A DNA stretch of 64,000 nucleotides from Ostrinia nubilalis (GCF_963855985.1 NC_087112.1:7442501-7506500), one strand, 5' to 3'; positions 41,118 to 51,507 are shown, numbered from the stretch's first letter. Notes: a model not told the origin generated them from the letters alone. Numbers and translations: made by a program.

Positions 41118-41417
41118 AATCTTATATTATATTATATTATATTGTATTATTACGTTACGTTATTTCATTTTTATGGTTCTGCTTGTTTCGACATTATCCT
41201 ATGTTATAATACCTAATAAAATAAATAAATAAAACTACAAAAATGAGATACTTCAAGTTATATGATAGCTTTAATATTCTATAAGTTACCTTCCAAGAAA
41301 TAACAATTTCTAACACTTCTTGGAAGCTTTCTCTCGATTCTATTTATCTCGCTTTGCTTCAGGCTATTTTATTTAGTTATCACGAAATAAATTACAAATT
41401 ATTTCCATTGTCATGTA
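41118..41417. other. Microsatellite and AT-rich DNA
   Basis: A (TATAT)n-type run (ttatattatattatattata, 41121-41148) then GTTACGTTA words. Nothing else seen. Confidence 0.5.
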
Positions 41418-41631
41418 ATGAGGGCTATCGTTTTTATACTTAACAGTTGGCACCCCTGGCGATTGACAGGACCTTACTCTACAGTGGCGCCATCTTGATG
41501 AGTGCAAATGCGATAGTCCTCCTACCACTTTCGCGCTCACCAGTTGGTGCCACTGTCTTCGCTACTAGCAAGTGACAGGACCTTACTCTACAGTGGCGCT
41601 AACTGGTGAGCGCTAAAACGATAGCCCTCAT
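41418..41631. mobile_element. MITE G, ATGAGGGCTATCG ends
   Basis: Inverted ends ATGAGGGCTATCGTTTT / AAAACGATAGCCCTCAT. Inside, gacaggaccttactctacag tggcgc occurs twice in the same orientation (about 41466 and 41575), with a cagttggtgcc-type word between. 214 bp. Confidence 0.75.
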
Positions 41632-41735
41632 TGTTTTAGATGTTTAAAGTTAGGCTATTTCTTTCAATCTATTTTGTATCTCTACCAAAGTGTACAGTCA
41701 GCGTCAAATAGTTCACCCAAAGTGGCCAAAAAGTT
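41632..41735. other. Short unassigned spacer
   Basis: AT-rich spacer between MITE G and the SINE. Nothing recognised. Confidence 0.3.
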
Positions 41736-42193
41736 AAATAAATATCCTTGGACATTTTACACTGCGCTTCTAGTCCCAAACTAAGCAAAGCTTGTACTAT
41801 GGGTACTAGATATAAACATACTTAAATACTTTTTTTTTGTAAATACATACATATCTATATATATAAATAAAAATGAATTGATGTTCGTTAGTCTGATTAA
41901 AACTCGAGAACGGCTGGGCCGATTGAGCTGATTTTGGTTTTAAAATGTTTGTCGTAGTCCAGGGTAGGTCTAAACGGTGAGCAAATACGCGCGCGATATT
42001 GTTTTTCTGTGACAGACAAAATTCCACGCGGGCGAAGCCGCGGGCGGAAAGCTAGTTATACATAGAAAACACCCAGTCCAATACAAACAAATATGTTCAT
42101 GCACACAAATGTTTGTACTGTGCGGGAATCGAACCTGCAACCTCCGGAATAGTAGTCCGTTTCGAACCACTAATCTATACCAAACGGCCGACT
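41736..42193 (-). mobile_element. tRNA-headed SINE, split by Helitron
   Basis: On the minus strand: a tRNA-like head (ggccgtttggtatagattag, then the B-box GGTTCGATTCC about 42125-42135 and cgcacagtac), a body (tattggactgggtgttttct), and a tail (gtactagaagcgcag-type words) ending tccaaggatatttattt. The Pol III B-box is perfect; the A-box is plausible. The body is interrupted by the Helitron at 41854-42055. Other pieces: 52452-52535, 53523-53760 and 54690-54760. Confidence 0.7.
41854..42055 (+). mobile_element. Helitron family B, complete (202 bp)
   Basis: 5' TC (TCTATATATATAAATAAAAA), 3' GC-rich hairpin block (cgcgggcgaagccgcgggc) followed by CTAG. It is inserted exactly between A (41853) and T (42056), the Helitron rule, and the SINE reads through when it is removed. 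Non-autonomous. Confidence 0.85.
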
Positions 42194-42698
42194 TGACAAC
42201 ACAACCTTAATCCAAAGTAAAAAGACGTGTTGCGATATTTTTGGCTACTTTGGGTGTCACGTACCTATGGAATTTTACTATCATTCATAGAATAGATCTG
42301 TTAAATGCCAGCTTAGGATTTGATATGGTAGACCGATATGCTAGGAGGTTGGTTAGCCATTCGAAGTTACAGAGAAAAGCCTTTAGAGCCTTTTTGATCT
42401 ACATACCTCATGTCAAATTGCTTGCCTTTCGTATTTTCCTGATACACAGATGTACCTAACTACTCTGGTATAGGAGTGTAAAAGGGACTTCACATAGTCG
42501 TCCAGTTCCTTTTTTAGCGAACTATACGGCTAAATATCCAATGTCCATTCTTTCGCAGTTGAAATCCCATTGGTGCGAGTACAAAGGATTTAATTACATT
42601 TACATGGGTACTGATTGGATATTTTCCCTGTTTCTATCTTTCTGCACTACTGAGACTTTGATTAACGTACGTGATTTAAACATCTCATTTTATTTTAT
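42194..42698. other. No gene seen
   Basis: Frames of 60-72 codons at 42241 and 42541 have no motif. AT-rich. Confidence 0.3.
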
Positions 42699-42830
42699 AC
42701 TAGCGACCAGCCCCGGCTTCGCACATGTGCTATGATTTATAAATATAAACCTTCCTCTCGAATCACTCTATCTATTGCTGAAAACTACATTAAAATCGTT
42801 GCGTGGTTTTAAGATCTAAGCGCAAGACAA
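42699..42830 (-). mobile_element. Helitron-like end, family D
   Basis: ctagcgaccagccccggcttcgcac: reverse complement of a GC-block plus CTAG terminus. Then tatgatttataaatataaac and ttcctctcgaatcactctat, wording common to insect Helitron tails. The 5' part is lost. Confidence 0.5.
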
Positions 42831-43133
42831 CACTGTTTTATGATGATTAACTAATGTGTAAACATTTTAACGAAATGTTTCCATATGAGTCCCAAATGCC
42901 ACAAGCGTTAAAAGTAAAAAAGTGTAAAACGCAAGCTCTTAGATATAAAATAAATTTAATAAGTGCCTTTTCTGGTTAAGATTGAGGACCCTCTTCCCAC
43001 GCCGTCCGGTCAAGATGAAAAAGAAGTTCCCGACAAATACTAGCCAAATCTATTTCAAAACAAATATTAAGTCGCAATTTTGACATACCTAACACTCAAT
43101 ACTCAATCTCTTGCAACTTAGGCAATATACAAT
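42831..43133. other. No gene seen
   Basis: AT-rich. Nothing recognised. Confidence 0.3.
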
Positions 43134-43338
43134 GACTAGCGGCCGCCCTTGACTTCGTACGCGCGAATCCAGTTTTACCCCCTTAGGGGTTGAATTTTGT
43201 AAAATCCCGTCTTAGTGAGCACCTACGTTCTAAAAGGAACCCCCATGCAAAATTTGAGACTCCTAGCACATGTAATTTCTGAGATTTCGTGATGAATGAG
43301 AGAGTCAGTCAATCAGTGACCTTTTGCTTTTATAGTTA
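43134..43338 (-). mobile_element. Helitron family A, reverse
   Basis: actagcggccgcccttgact, gttttacccccttaggggtt, ctaaaaggaacccccatgca, ttctgagatttcgtgatgaa, tcagtgaccttttgctttta. A near full-length copy. Confidence 0.7.
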
Positions 43339-44989
43339 ATGATGGACCCAGTAAAAGTCAACTTTTGGAAGGAAGCAGAATGCTCTAATTCAATTCAATA
43401 TTATTTATGGATTCAATAAAGGTTGTATGAGGCAAAAATAAACCTAATCTTCGATATTTGAATAATATTTGGTATCAGCGCTACAAACTTGAAATACTTC
43501 TGAAGCAGAAACCAATACAATGTCATCGGTAAAGATAATATCCCATGGAACTTGTTATGTTGACTCAGATCCCCTCAAACCCTCTTCAGAGCCAAACAAA
43601 TAGTAGAGTAGTCATATGACCACGCGAAGACGTGAAGCTTTAGTAGTTCCCATGCGGCCATGGTAGTCCGAAGGATTGGAATCATATTATGATTAGGTAC
43701 TTTGTACTAGATGTTTTAATGAAACGTAATAAAGTGTACTTTAGTTAACATTTTTGACTGCCGACTTTAAATCGACCAATTCAATTTCAAATGCTTATGC
43801 TATGTAGAAAAAATACAACGTACTCTTAAGTGCTGACTTTTGTAGACTCTTGTGTACTTTCAGATGACCAGATTCAATAGTTGTCTGTGCATGGATTCTT
43901 TCATGATAGTGACAGTTCTTTCAACAAAGAGTTTTAATTAGCACCCTAAATTAAAAAAGAAACATGCCTGAGTATTTATTATTAATATGCTGAAACATTG
44001 AGGGGATTGGCTTGACTCTCTTTTGATATGTGCTCAGTAGGTATCAAACAGAGATGTATTCGTATCTTCAACATAGAGGGGATTGGCTTGACTCTCTTTC
44101 ATTATCAGCTCAGCTTCAAAAAGAGAGATGATAAAGGGTGAAGATAAGCTAATCTTAAGCATAGAAGGGATTGACTTGACTCTCCTATTTATGTCGTCTA
44201 TCAACATAGAGACGAGAGGATGAATGATAAATCGTTATGATTCTATCGTAAGATCGTCATGACTGCTGACGGATTGTTCATGCTCTATGAATCGAGAGAC
44301 ATTTCTTTTCATACAATCAGGTTTATTTAACCCTGTATGGTTTTACTAAACTGGAAATAATTACTATCTGGTATCAAAATATATAGATCTCGTGTCTTGG
44401 CTACCAACGGACATCAAATATGCGAACATCAGGCCAACGAAGGGAGACCAAATCCTTAATTTGCCTCTAGCAAATTAGAGAGGGTGTCCAATGGAGATTA
44501 AGATTAAGATACAGATTATGACTTGGGGCTAGATTGGTAAATATACAAAGTGTTTTCTAACACCACTGTAGGACTGAAATCCATGTATACATGTAGAGCT
44601 TGGCAAATAAAACTAGTAGGATAGATAATCTCAAGGAAAAACGGCACTGTTCTCTCGCTATAGATCAAACAGTTCGAGGTTCGATTAGAAGCTTCAAGGT
44701 TCGTGCCCCAGGCAAATTATTTTTACTGCCTGCCACTACTTTTCTAAGATTAAAAATTAAAAATTAGCCTTGAGATTCTCTTTGTATTCCAGTTCGCTTG
44801 AAAGCTAATATAAGTATGATATCAATAAATCCGTCGAGTATAATGATGTAAAAATCAATTAGCTCATTCTGACTTGGCACAGCGTTACGAACTTATTTTA
44901 TCTTATCTTTTTTGCCAGAAATACACTGAAAAGATGTTTAGTTACTGCTTACACAAAAAAATTACTTGGGTATTAAACATTAAGTTTCA
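43339..44989. other. Unclassified tract with imperfect repeats
   Basis: No gene. A TGGTATCAGCGC word (43470-43481) resembles an initiator-tRNA primer-binding site of copia-type LTR elements, and the following ATG at 43519 opens only 27 codons. Three imperfect copies of gaggggattggcttgactct lie at about 44000, 44076 and 44164. No LTR pair or pol frame was found, so an LTR origin is only a possibility. Confidence 0.3.
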
Positions 44990-45562
44990 TTCAGTACTAT
45001 TGAGGTTTTTGACGAAGGCTTCGATATTTGTTTAAGTAAAAAATACGTTTCGAGTGTTGTAGAGAATACAACCCGCCCAAATCCAACCTGTTCAGGCCAA
45101 AGTCACCCCAGAGACAATCGATATAAACCTTTTCTTCCAACGGGATGTCCCCACGACAATCTGCGCAATATGAGGTCCTGGACTACGCCTAGGGACCTCA
45201 ATCCCTTAAATATTTAAAAACTATCTTACATTAAAAATGGTTAAACACATTTTAATACATTTTGGTTAGGGAACCTAAGTGGACATTACGAAAGACACAA
45301 AATGGAATGGGTTAAATACTAGAATGATAAATTCAATGTACTGATGGATACAATATTACAAAATTGGTTAATGAACATTGATTTAGTTTTATGACCGTTG
45401 CTCGTCCTTTTTTCGTATTTTTTTATGTTTAATATACATAAACATGCCAAAAATAATAAATCTATATTTTATTATTTTACAAATGCACATAAATCTTAAA
45501 AATATTAATAAAAGAGTTATCAGAGATCTGTGGAAATATAAAACATGAAAAGGATCGCTCAC
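44990..45562. other. No gene seen
   Basis: AT-rich with a slightly GC-richer patch at 45070-45195 lacking any frame. Confidence 0.3.
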
Positions 45563-45985
45563 CTGTTGGTCCTGACGGCAACCGCTCCACAAAACAGTCC
45601 TTTAACGTATATTTATTTACAACGAATCTACTAACATCAATATCAGTCTAAATTATTGTCATATATTTTATGGAAGAATATTCGACTGTTTTTTATTGTC
45701 AAAGAGTCATTGCCGTCGCGCGGTACGGGTCTCACTCGCGTTCAGTTGTAGTATTGACGCTTGGGGCAGGGGTGCGGCACGGAGCGTGCGATCTCAACGG
45801 CCTCGGAGGTACGACTGAGGCTGTGGGCTGGAATCAGGGTTATACCCACGTAGGTGTACCTCGAGTGGGTGTTCATAGAACAGGACACAACATACAACCG
45901 CACCCAGGCGAAACAAGGATAGAGGATAGGCGCAGGGGTTGCCACTCACGTACTCTTGATGTCAGGAAAAAATGTAGGCGTACGT
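45563..45985 (-). CDS. Exon-like GC island, possible terminal exon
   Basis: A 270-bp GC-rich island. On the minus strand a frame ends ...RSVPHPCPKRQYYN-stop (stop 45742-45744) with GC-rich third positions. An AATAAA signal follows about 45 bases downstream (minus strand, 45692-45697), as in a last exon. An acceptor-like pyrimidine tract (ttttttcctgacatcaag) lies upstream near 45960-45975, but the frame joined to it meets a stop, and other frames on both strands are also open (105 codons plus). A separate donor-like CAACAG/GTGAGC is at about 45563. Product unknown; it could also be a repeat. Confidence 0.25.
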
Positions 45986-46330
45986 AATTGTACCTTTGAT
46001 TGGGGTTTTCCGAATTTAATAAGTGACTATGTTGGCTTTTATAGTCCTCACCTGCTGAGACGGGGACCTTTATAAACCATTGGCTTTTACAACAAAGGGG
46101 ATGATTATGAGAATAATGGAGCCTGCAGACGCTAACTGTTTTGTGAAAAGAATTGAATAGGAGGGCAAGCGTAGGGTGTGCTTACAGGAATTCAAATTAG
46201 GAAGCTTAGTCTTTGGAGATTACAAAAGATGGGGATGGCGGCAATTAAGATCAGACGAACGATTTTTAATGGTGCAATTTTATTATCTGTCATTTATTAC
46301 ATTTCGGTTAAGATTAGATAATGCGATTAA
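45986..46330. other. No gene seen
   Basis: AT-rich. Nothing recognised. Confidence 0.3.
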
Positions 46331-46470
46331 GGGTCGATTCGACCAAACAAGAGTAAATATTAATCTCAGAATAAACTTGTCATTTTGACATATTTCCCAT
46401 ACTGAGACTGTCAATAAAATTTGCCAGTTATAGGAATTATTCTCGGATAAAATTTTGGTCGAATCGAGCC
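46331..46470. mobile_element. TAA-flanked MITE H (140 bp)
   Basis: Ends GGGTCGATTCGACCAAA / TTTGGTCGAATCGAGCC with TAA on both sides (46328-46330, 46471-46473). The left end GGTCGATTCGACC is itself palindromic. The flanks, ends and size fit the PIF/Harbinger pattern of the other MITEs here. Confidence 0.8.
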
Positions 46471-46473
46471 TAA

Positions 46474-46962
46474 ATGTTGGTTGTGTCTTGTCGAATAAGG
46501 CATTCCTTTTTGAACACTGGGTCTATACTAGAGAGGTCTTGAGCTAGACTTTAGCGTAAATAGACATACATTACATTAATCTAAACACTGTAGCGTCTTA
46601 TAGGTAAAATGTTTGGTAATGCAAAATGTAAAGTGCAACATACTGTCAATAAATAAAAATCTCCTTTTCCACATTTGAGAAGAGCCTTTGTTAATAACAT
46701 CGTACAATATAATAATTTTATACCTAATTTAGATTTATGGAAAGAAAATACAATAAATATTAGAAACAACGGTTACAAAGGCTTTACAAATCCGATAAAG
46801 TAGTCAAATTGATGACTATTTAACGAGTAAACTTGTTATTTTACAATCTTATTCCTTCAGATCTTAGCCAAGGAAGCTTTGCGTCTGAAATTTAAGCAGG
46901 TATTTAACTTTCTTGTGTACAATGGACAGCATATTTTATTGCAAAATAGAAAACTAGAAGAT
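46474..46962. other. No gene seen
   Basis: AT-rich. Nothing recognised. Confidence 0.3.
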
Positions 46963-47055
46963 ATGGGACTATTCCCACGGCTGCAACTCCTGTGTAGCTA
47001 GGATCTACAGCTTGATCGCCAATAAAAACCCAACCAGTGAAGGTCAAGTTTTTTT
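46963..47055 (+). repeat. Dispersed repeat, copy of 15245-15350
   Basis: gggactattcccacggctgc, tagctaggatctacagcttg, ccagtgaaggtcaagttttt. It abuts the Helitron that follows. Confidence 0.5.
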
Positions 47056-47243
47056 GATAAAAGCGAAAGGTTGTCTGACTCACTCATCACGAAATCTCAG
47101 AAACTACAAGTGCTAGAAGTCTCAAATTTTGCATGGGGGTTCCTTTTAGAACGTAGGTGCTCACTAAAACGGGATTTTGCAAAATTTAACACATACGGGG
47201 GTAAAACGGGATCCACGCGTACGAAGTCGCGGGCGGGCGCTAG
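47056..47243 (+). mobile_element. Helitron family A, forward
   Basis: ataaaagcgaaaggttgtct, gactcactcatcacgaaatc, tttgcatgggggttcctttt, gggggtaaaacgggatccac, ending gggcgggcgctag (CTAG at 47240-47243). Frames on both strands here are shadows. Confidence 0.7.
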
Positions 47244-47251
47244 TAGCTTGA

Positions 47252-47325
47252 TAACAGCACAAAGCAGGTATTTGACTGCATTCACATCTGATGTTTAGTG
47301 TGATGCAGTCTAGGATAGTATGGAT
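47252..47325 (+). repeat. LINE tail fragment
   Basis: gcaggtatttgactgcattc, acatctgatgtttag, gatgcagtctaggatag. A diverged partial copy of the module at 18010. Confidence 0.5.
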
Positions 47326-47384
47326 AATTTAAAATCTATAATTTCTATAGTTTAGAGACATGTTTTTTTTCAATGTGATACTTA

Positions 47385-47512
47385 CGCCCGCATTCAACAT
47401 TACTATGAGGTCTCACAGTGCACGTGGACGCACAGGGTGACACACAAACCAATCACAGAGCTCTATTCAACTCTGTGCGTTCAATTTTCTGCTTTACTTA
47501 AGCAAGCATCGT
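47385..47512 (+). mobile_element. TAA/TTA-type MITE A, partial
   Basis: Left end CGCCCGCATTCAACATTACT preceded by TTA; body ctcacagtgcacgtggacgc and accaatcacagagctct. The right terminus is decayed after aagcaagcatcg. Confidence 0.7.
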
Positions 47513-47848
47513 ATATTATTTTCGTAGACAAAGTATAGTTGTAATAAGAGCGAGTTTACTAGGTACAAAAAACTCTTTATTGTCTGATGTGCGGTCTGTA
47601 CATTGATATGTCGTACCAGAATTTCCGATAGAGCGTCGTCTCACCCCAGTTTCCATTGTAGCCAAGTAATTAGTGTCAAAGATGCCTTCGTTTAATCTTC
47701 GTGTATCCGTGTCACTCATCTTTGTAACCAGACAATTAATTAGGTAACTAACTTTACATTTTAAGGCACAAAGGTTGTTAGTGAAATGTCAGTAGATATT
47801 CTAAGTTCTTTGAACAAACCCACTCTATCATTCTGAATTATTACGATA
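47513..47848. other. No gene seen
   Basis: The minus-strand frame 47516-47719 has no motif. AT-rich. Confidence 0.3.
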
Positions 47849-48050
47849 CTAGCTTTTGCCCGCGGCTTCACCCGCGTGAAATTTAGTGTACAGATCGGCA
47901 TAAAGTATAGCCTATATGTTAATCTGGGTTACAAACAATAATACTGTAAAGTTTCAACAAAATCCGTTCAGTAATTTTTGCGTGAAAGAGTCACAAACAT
48001 CCAGACATCCTGACATCCAAACTTTCGCATTTACGAGTATAATATTAGTA
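47849..48050 (-). mobile_element. Helitron family C, reverse
   Basis: ctagcttttgcccgcggctt cacccgcg: reverse complement of the GC hairpin plus CTAG end. Then gtatagcctatatgttaatc, aaaatccgttcagtaattt, and acatccagacatc to gagtataatattagta. A well-known lepidopteran Helitron-like repeat; no coding part. Confidence 0.65.
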
Positions 48051-48052
48051 GG

Positions 48053-48088
48053 CTAACCTAACCTAACCTAACCTAACCTAACCTACCT
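48053..48088. repeat. Interstitial telomere repeat (CCTAA)n
   Basis: About six consecutive CCTAA units from 48053, decaying to CCTACCTAC at 48088. TTAGG/CCTAA is the telomere unit of Lepidoptera. It directly follows the end of the Helitron-like element. 36 bp is too short for a telomere; it fits an interstitial array made by break repair or carried by a telomere-targeting LINE. Confidence 0.85.
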
Positions 48089-48640
48089 ACTGAGAATTAT
48101 GATAACAAGATTGGGCTACTTTGCAAAAACTTATACCTATGTAGCATGAAAAAAATGTATTGCTTTTATTATTATCCACGAATTGGGCTACGGGAAGTCT
48201 AAGATAAAACAAAACTCGATAAAAACTTCTAAAATACATTTGGTATTTTGGTGGGTCGAGTAGGCGTACAAAGTACTTCGGCAAATATCCATAAATAAAG
48301 TAATATCCTTGGATATTATGAAAGTTGATTTCAGAAGAATAAACTTGACGAAAATCTCAAGAGCTTTCCAAGTTTGTTGGGAAGTTAAAAGTTTGATAGA
48401 TCAATATCCTGAAGCTTAGACATACAATCAAAAGCGGCTTGATACCGGTCACCACCATTTTGACAGGCTGTTAATGAACTGTCAAAACGTTGTACCCCAA
48501 GGATTTTTTTAGGAATTAGGTAAATGACGAATGATTCTTAGGCATGATGATGAATGTTGCGTAATTTATACAGTCGGGAAACAAGTAGCAAGTTGTATTA
48601 TTAGAAGAAAACAACATAAGGCGAAAATTTGGAAACAGGC
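48089..48640. other. No gene seen
   Basis: AT-rich. Nothing recognised. Confidence 0.3.
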
Positions 48641-48870
48641 AATTGAAACGATTGTAATTAATTAATTAATTAATTGATTAAATAAACATAAATGCAAAAA
48701 AGTATTCATAACTCGTTCGTTTTTTGGTTACCTTTCAAATTAAGCCATTGAACCGATTTAGATGAAATTTTCTACGAGATATAGTACTCTGAGACCCAGG
48801 AAAAAATACGTTTTTCCTGGCTAAAAAAACTGTAGCCTATGGCTACTTTTTATCCCAGTTATTTTTTAAT
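48641..48870 (+). repeat. (ATTA)n microsatellite and dispersed repeat
   Basis: attaattaattaattaattg (48657-48680), then a segment with wording common in lepidopteran genomes: gccattgaaccgatttagat, gagacccaggaaaaaa, ggctactttttatccc. Probably a LINE or Helitron remnant; the class is open. Confidence 0.4.
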
Positions 48871-48917
48871 TGAGGGATACGCGAGCAAAATGAACATGGA
48901 CAAGACGAAAATCATGT

Positions 48918-49058
48918 CTAATGTCCTACTAGGTGGACCGACGATCTGGTAAAGGTCACGGGAAGAGCATGATGCGGGCAGCGCAGGACCGTTCATTGTG
49001 GAAAACCTTGGGGGAGGCTTTTGTCCAGCAGTGGACGTCATTTGGCTGAAACGAACAA
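48918..49058 (+). pseudogene. RTE-type LINE 3' end, family 1, forward
   Basis: aggtggaccgacgatctggt aaaggtcacggg, then ggaccgttcattgtggaaaa, gggggaggcttttgtccagc, agtggacgtcatttggctga, and a gaaacgaacaaacg tail. It encodes the decayed end of the RTE protein (RWTDDLVKV-like, then VQQWTSFG). A two-base deletion shifts the frame. The minus-strand 108-codon frame is a shadow. Confidence 0.75.
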
Positions 49059-49359
49059 ACGCGAGCGTTTTAGTCCTAAATTCGATTGTCTTTGATCTAA
49101 CTGAAATAAACGCCGTTGAATAAGCATACAAAAGTAGTTTATAAAATATTGAAAATGCATCCAAAACTCCAGTTAGCTCAACCATCTTTCCAGCACGTAC
49201 AGACTCTCAGAACTTCCAGAACATATAAGAATAGAGAGTATTCTAAGCGCTGCTTTGCTTAATGCTTTCGCATTTTGCTCGCCATTTGGGAGAGCGATGC
49301 CGGCATTTGCTTTAGGTAAGGTTCGATGCACACTATCATACTTTAAAATTTAATCTAAA
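49059..49359. other. No gene seen
   Basis: AT-rich. Nothing recognised. Confidence 0.3.
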
Positions 49360-49573
49360 TATAAAATATAAAAGGAGAAACTGACTGACTGACTGACTGA
49401 CATATCAACGGCACATCCTAAGCGGCTAAACGTAGGCACTTGAAATTTCGAAGGGACGTAGCTTAGGTACCGTAGAGGTGCGCTAAGAAAGGAATTCCCG
49501 AAATTCCCACGGTAACGGACCCCTAAGGGGGTAAAACGGGATCCACGCGTACGAAGTCGCGGGCGGCCGCTAG
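49360..49573 (+). mobile_element. Helitron, variant 5' part with family A end
   Basis: The last 70 bp (acccctaagggggtaaaacg ... cgggcggccgctag, CTAG 49570-49573) match family A. The first part is different: (ACTG)n at 49381-49400, then catatcaacggcacatccta and aaacgtaggcacttgaaatt. Either a separate subfamily or a 5' end switch. Confidence 0.65.
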
Positions 49574-50244
49574 TAATATTCTATTTCCAAAATAACATTT
49601 TATAATATCTTCAACGGCTAACATAGCCCTCTATTAGGGTTTTATTTAATTGTGAATAGGATAAGACACCAGTTGAAATGGTGTAGTCTTGTACTCTTTA
49701 TTAAAATATGGAAACGTCGTCTACGTATGGACTTCCACTACAGTCGGGTTTAATTACAGTAGGTACTTTTTCATTTGTATGTTTGTGGTGCGACGTGCTT
49801 ATTACAGACCTTAGTAACCACAGTTGCTAATTGTACAATATTTGAAATTGAAATTGAAATATTTATTGTCAGACCGGGGTCCATAATCGTGTTAGTAACA
49901 ATTTTCACTTAGCCTATGTTAGTAAGATACAAATAATGATGATTATAAAGCCGCTTATATAGCACTGGAGACGTGCAAGCTAAGCAGTAGCACAATAGAA
50001 ACGCGACTGCAACGCCAACCAATGACAGTTGCTTGCAATTCAATTGCTTGGCGCTAGGTTTCATACGATTGTCGCAGCAGCGTTGCTATACAATTAGCAA
50101 CCGAAAATAGAGAAACTCGGGTCTCAACGCGCGACATTTTTTATATGAGTTCACAAGTACTCACGGCTTGACGTTTCGGCTGCTATGCTGCAGCCCGTAT
50201 TGCTCGATTTTAGTTGAAATGGAATATGAAAGTAAAATCTTAAA
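49574..50244. repeat. Mostly unassigned; retroposon tail at 49838
   Basis: gaaattgaaattgaaatatt tattgtcag (49838-49868) is the reverse-oriented 3' end of a LINE with a TTTCAA-type tail. Around it is AT-rich DNA and a patch of moderate GC (50000-50130) with no frame. Confidence 0.35.
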
Positions 50245-50445
50245 TTAGCAACCGGTAGCTGGATTATTGTCCCGCGGATATGTGCGCTAGCCTTTAGGAA
50301 GCTCCCGGGTATTCGGTGGAACAATGCCGCCTTTCCACGGATAATTCCGGTCATTCAGGCCCGAGCCGATATTCCATTCACCAAAAGACCAATACGCCGT
50401 TCCCGCCGTTGCCATATCCACAATAGATTCGAATCTAGGATTGTT
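50245..50445 (-). pseudogene. Unidentified exon-like fragment
   Basis: The minus-strand frame, open for 52 codons from 50445 to a TAG at 50287-50289, contains FESIVDMATAGTAYW then SFGEWNIGSGLNDRNYPWKG and GIVPPNTRELPKG. After the stop the frame goes on with RTYPRDNNPATGC. The Trp/Gly/Asn/Pro-rich, soluble-protein-like composition and balanced codons are unlike the random frames in this window. The AATCAG/G or GATAG/A at the upstream edge could be an acceptor. I do not recognise the protein. It may be an exon (with a mutation) or a pseudogene. Confidence 0.35.
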
Positions 50446-50848
50446 CTATCCTGATTTACGATGGGAAAAGATTTTAAGTATCCATTAATGTTGCGAGGTG
50501 TACAACACATAAGAAATGTTTTAAAATATATGTTGATATGTTTTAAATTAATGCTTAGTTCAAATTAAACTACAGATTAGATTATAATGTAGATATCAGC
50601 TCAGAGTAAAATATAGAGCCTTTCACTAATGAAGTACTAAGGGAATGACATAGGCGCTGACCTCAAACATTATAGATGTAATAAACAAGACATTGTAAAT
50701 AGTAGACATTGCGATTGAAATGTGCAATCCTGGTTTCAAGACTTGTAGGAATCACTCACAGCACTTGGACTTATTTTATCTACGAGTAGGTATATCAAGG
50801 CAAATTTTAGGATAAGGCCAATTTTAATACGCATATTTTTGCCACCCA
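50446..50848. other. No gene seen
   Basis: AT-rich. Nothing recognised. Confidence 0.3.
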
Positions 50849-50987
50849 CAAGGTGGACCGACGACATCATAAAGGTAGCAGGAAAGCGCTGGACGCAGGC
50901 CGCTACCAACCGGGCAACATGGAAAACATTGGGGGACGCCTAGTTCAGCAGTGGACGTCCTATGGCTGAGATGATGATGATGATGAT
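50849..50987 (+). pseudogene. RTE-type LINE 3' end, family 2, forward
   Basis: caaggtggaccgacgacatc, ataaaggtagcaggaaagcg ctggacgcaggcc, acatggaaaacattggggga, cagcagtggacgtcctatgg, then gctgag(atgatg)n. It encodes RWTDDIIKVAGKRWTQA and ATWKTLGDA then a stop where the intact protein would continue. The ATG-repeat tail marks the 3' terminus. Confidence 0.75.
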
Positions 50988-51507
50988 TTTTGCCAGCTTA
51001 CAGATGACTCTTAAAAAATAACAACCTTTCCAAAATAATATCCTCTTTATTTTATTAGCTAACGAAGTTAAAGCAAATAAGATTGTCTAACACGAAATAA
51101 CTTTCTAACCTTTAAATTAGGAGGAAACTCGTGCAAATAATAAACTTCCAACCAATTTTGTTAATTGATTTTACGAGGGTGGAAGGCACTTATTTAATAA
51201 ACGGGTACATCCATTCGTCTTTATTTTTCTTCCTGATCAATTTATTGATTATTAATAACCTAGTCCCACGGTCTTTGCTAACTTTTTAAACTTCCGGCCC
51301 GTGGGCTGTAAAAATGAAGCATTAACACAGCCTTCGGACTTTTTGAGCTTTTATGTAAGTTGTTACCTAAGTACGAGACTACGAGTATTTAAAAAACCAG
51401 AGTGTAAGGTAAAGTTTGGTGTGGATTTAAATAATTCATTTTTCTTAGTCACTAAAAATAAAACAAAACACACATCAAAAGAAATACTCTTACCAACATT
51501 GGAGAAG
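50988..51507. other. No gene seen
   Basis: AT-rich. The frame at 51301-51606 runs from non-repeat DNA into the LINE tail and is not supported. Confidence 0.3.

Noticed and set aside
42118..42190. A functional tRNA gene
   Set aside because: The B-box is perfect, but the rest does not fold as a tRNA and continues into a SINE body found at several places.
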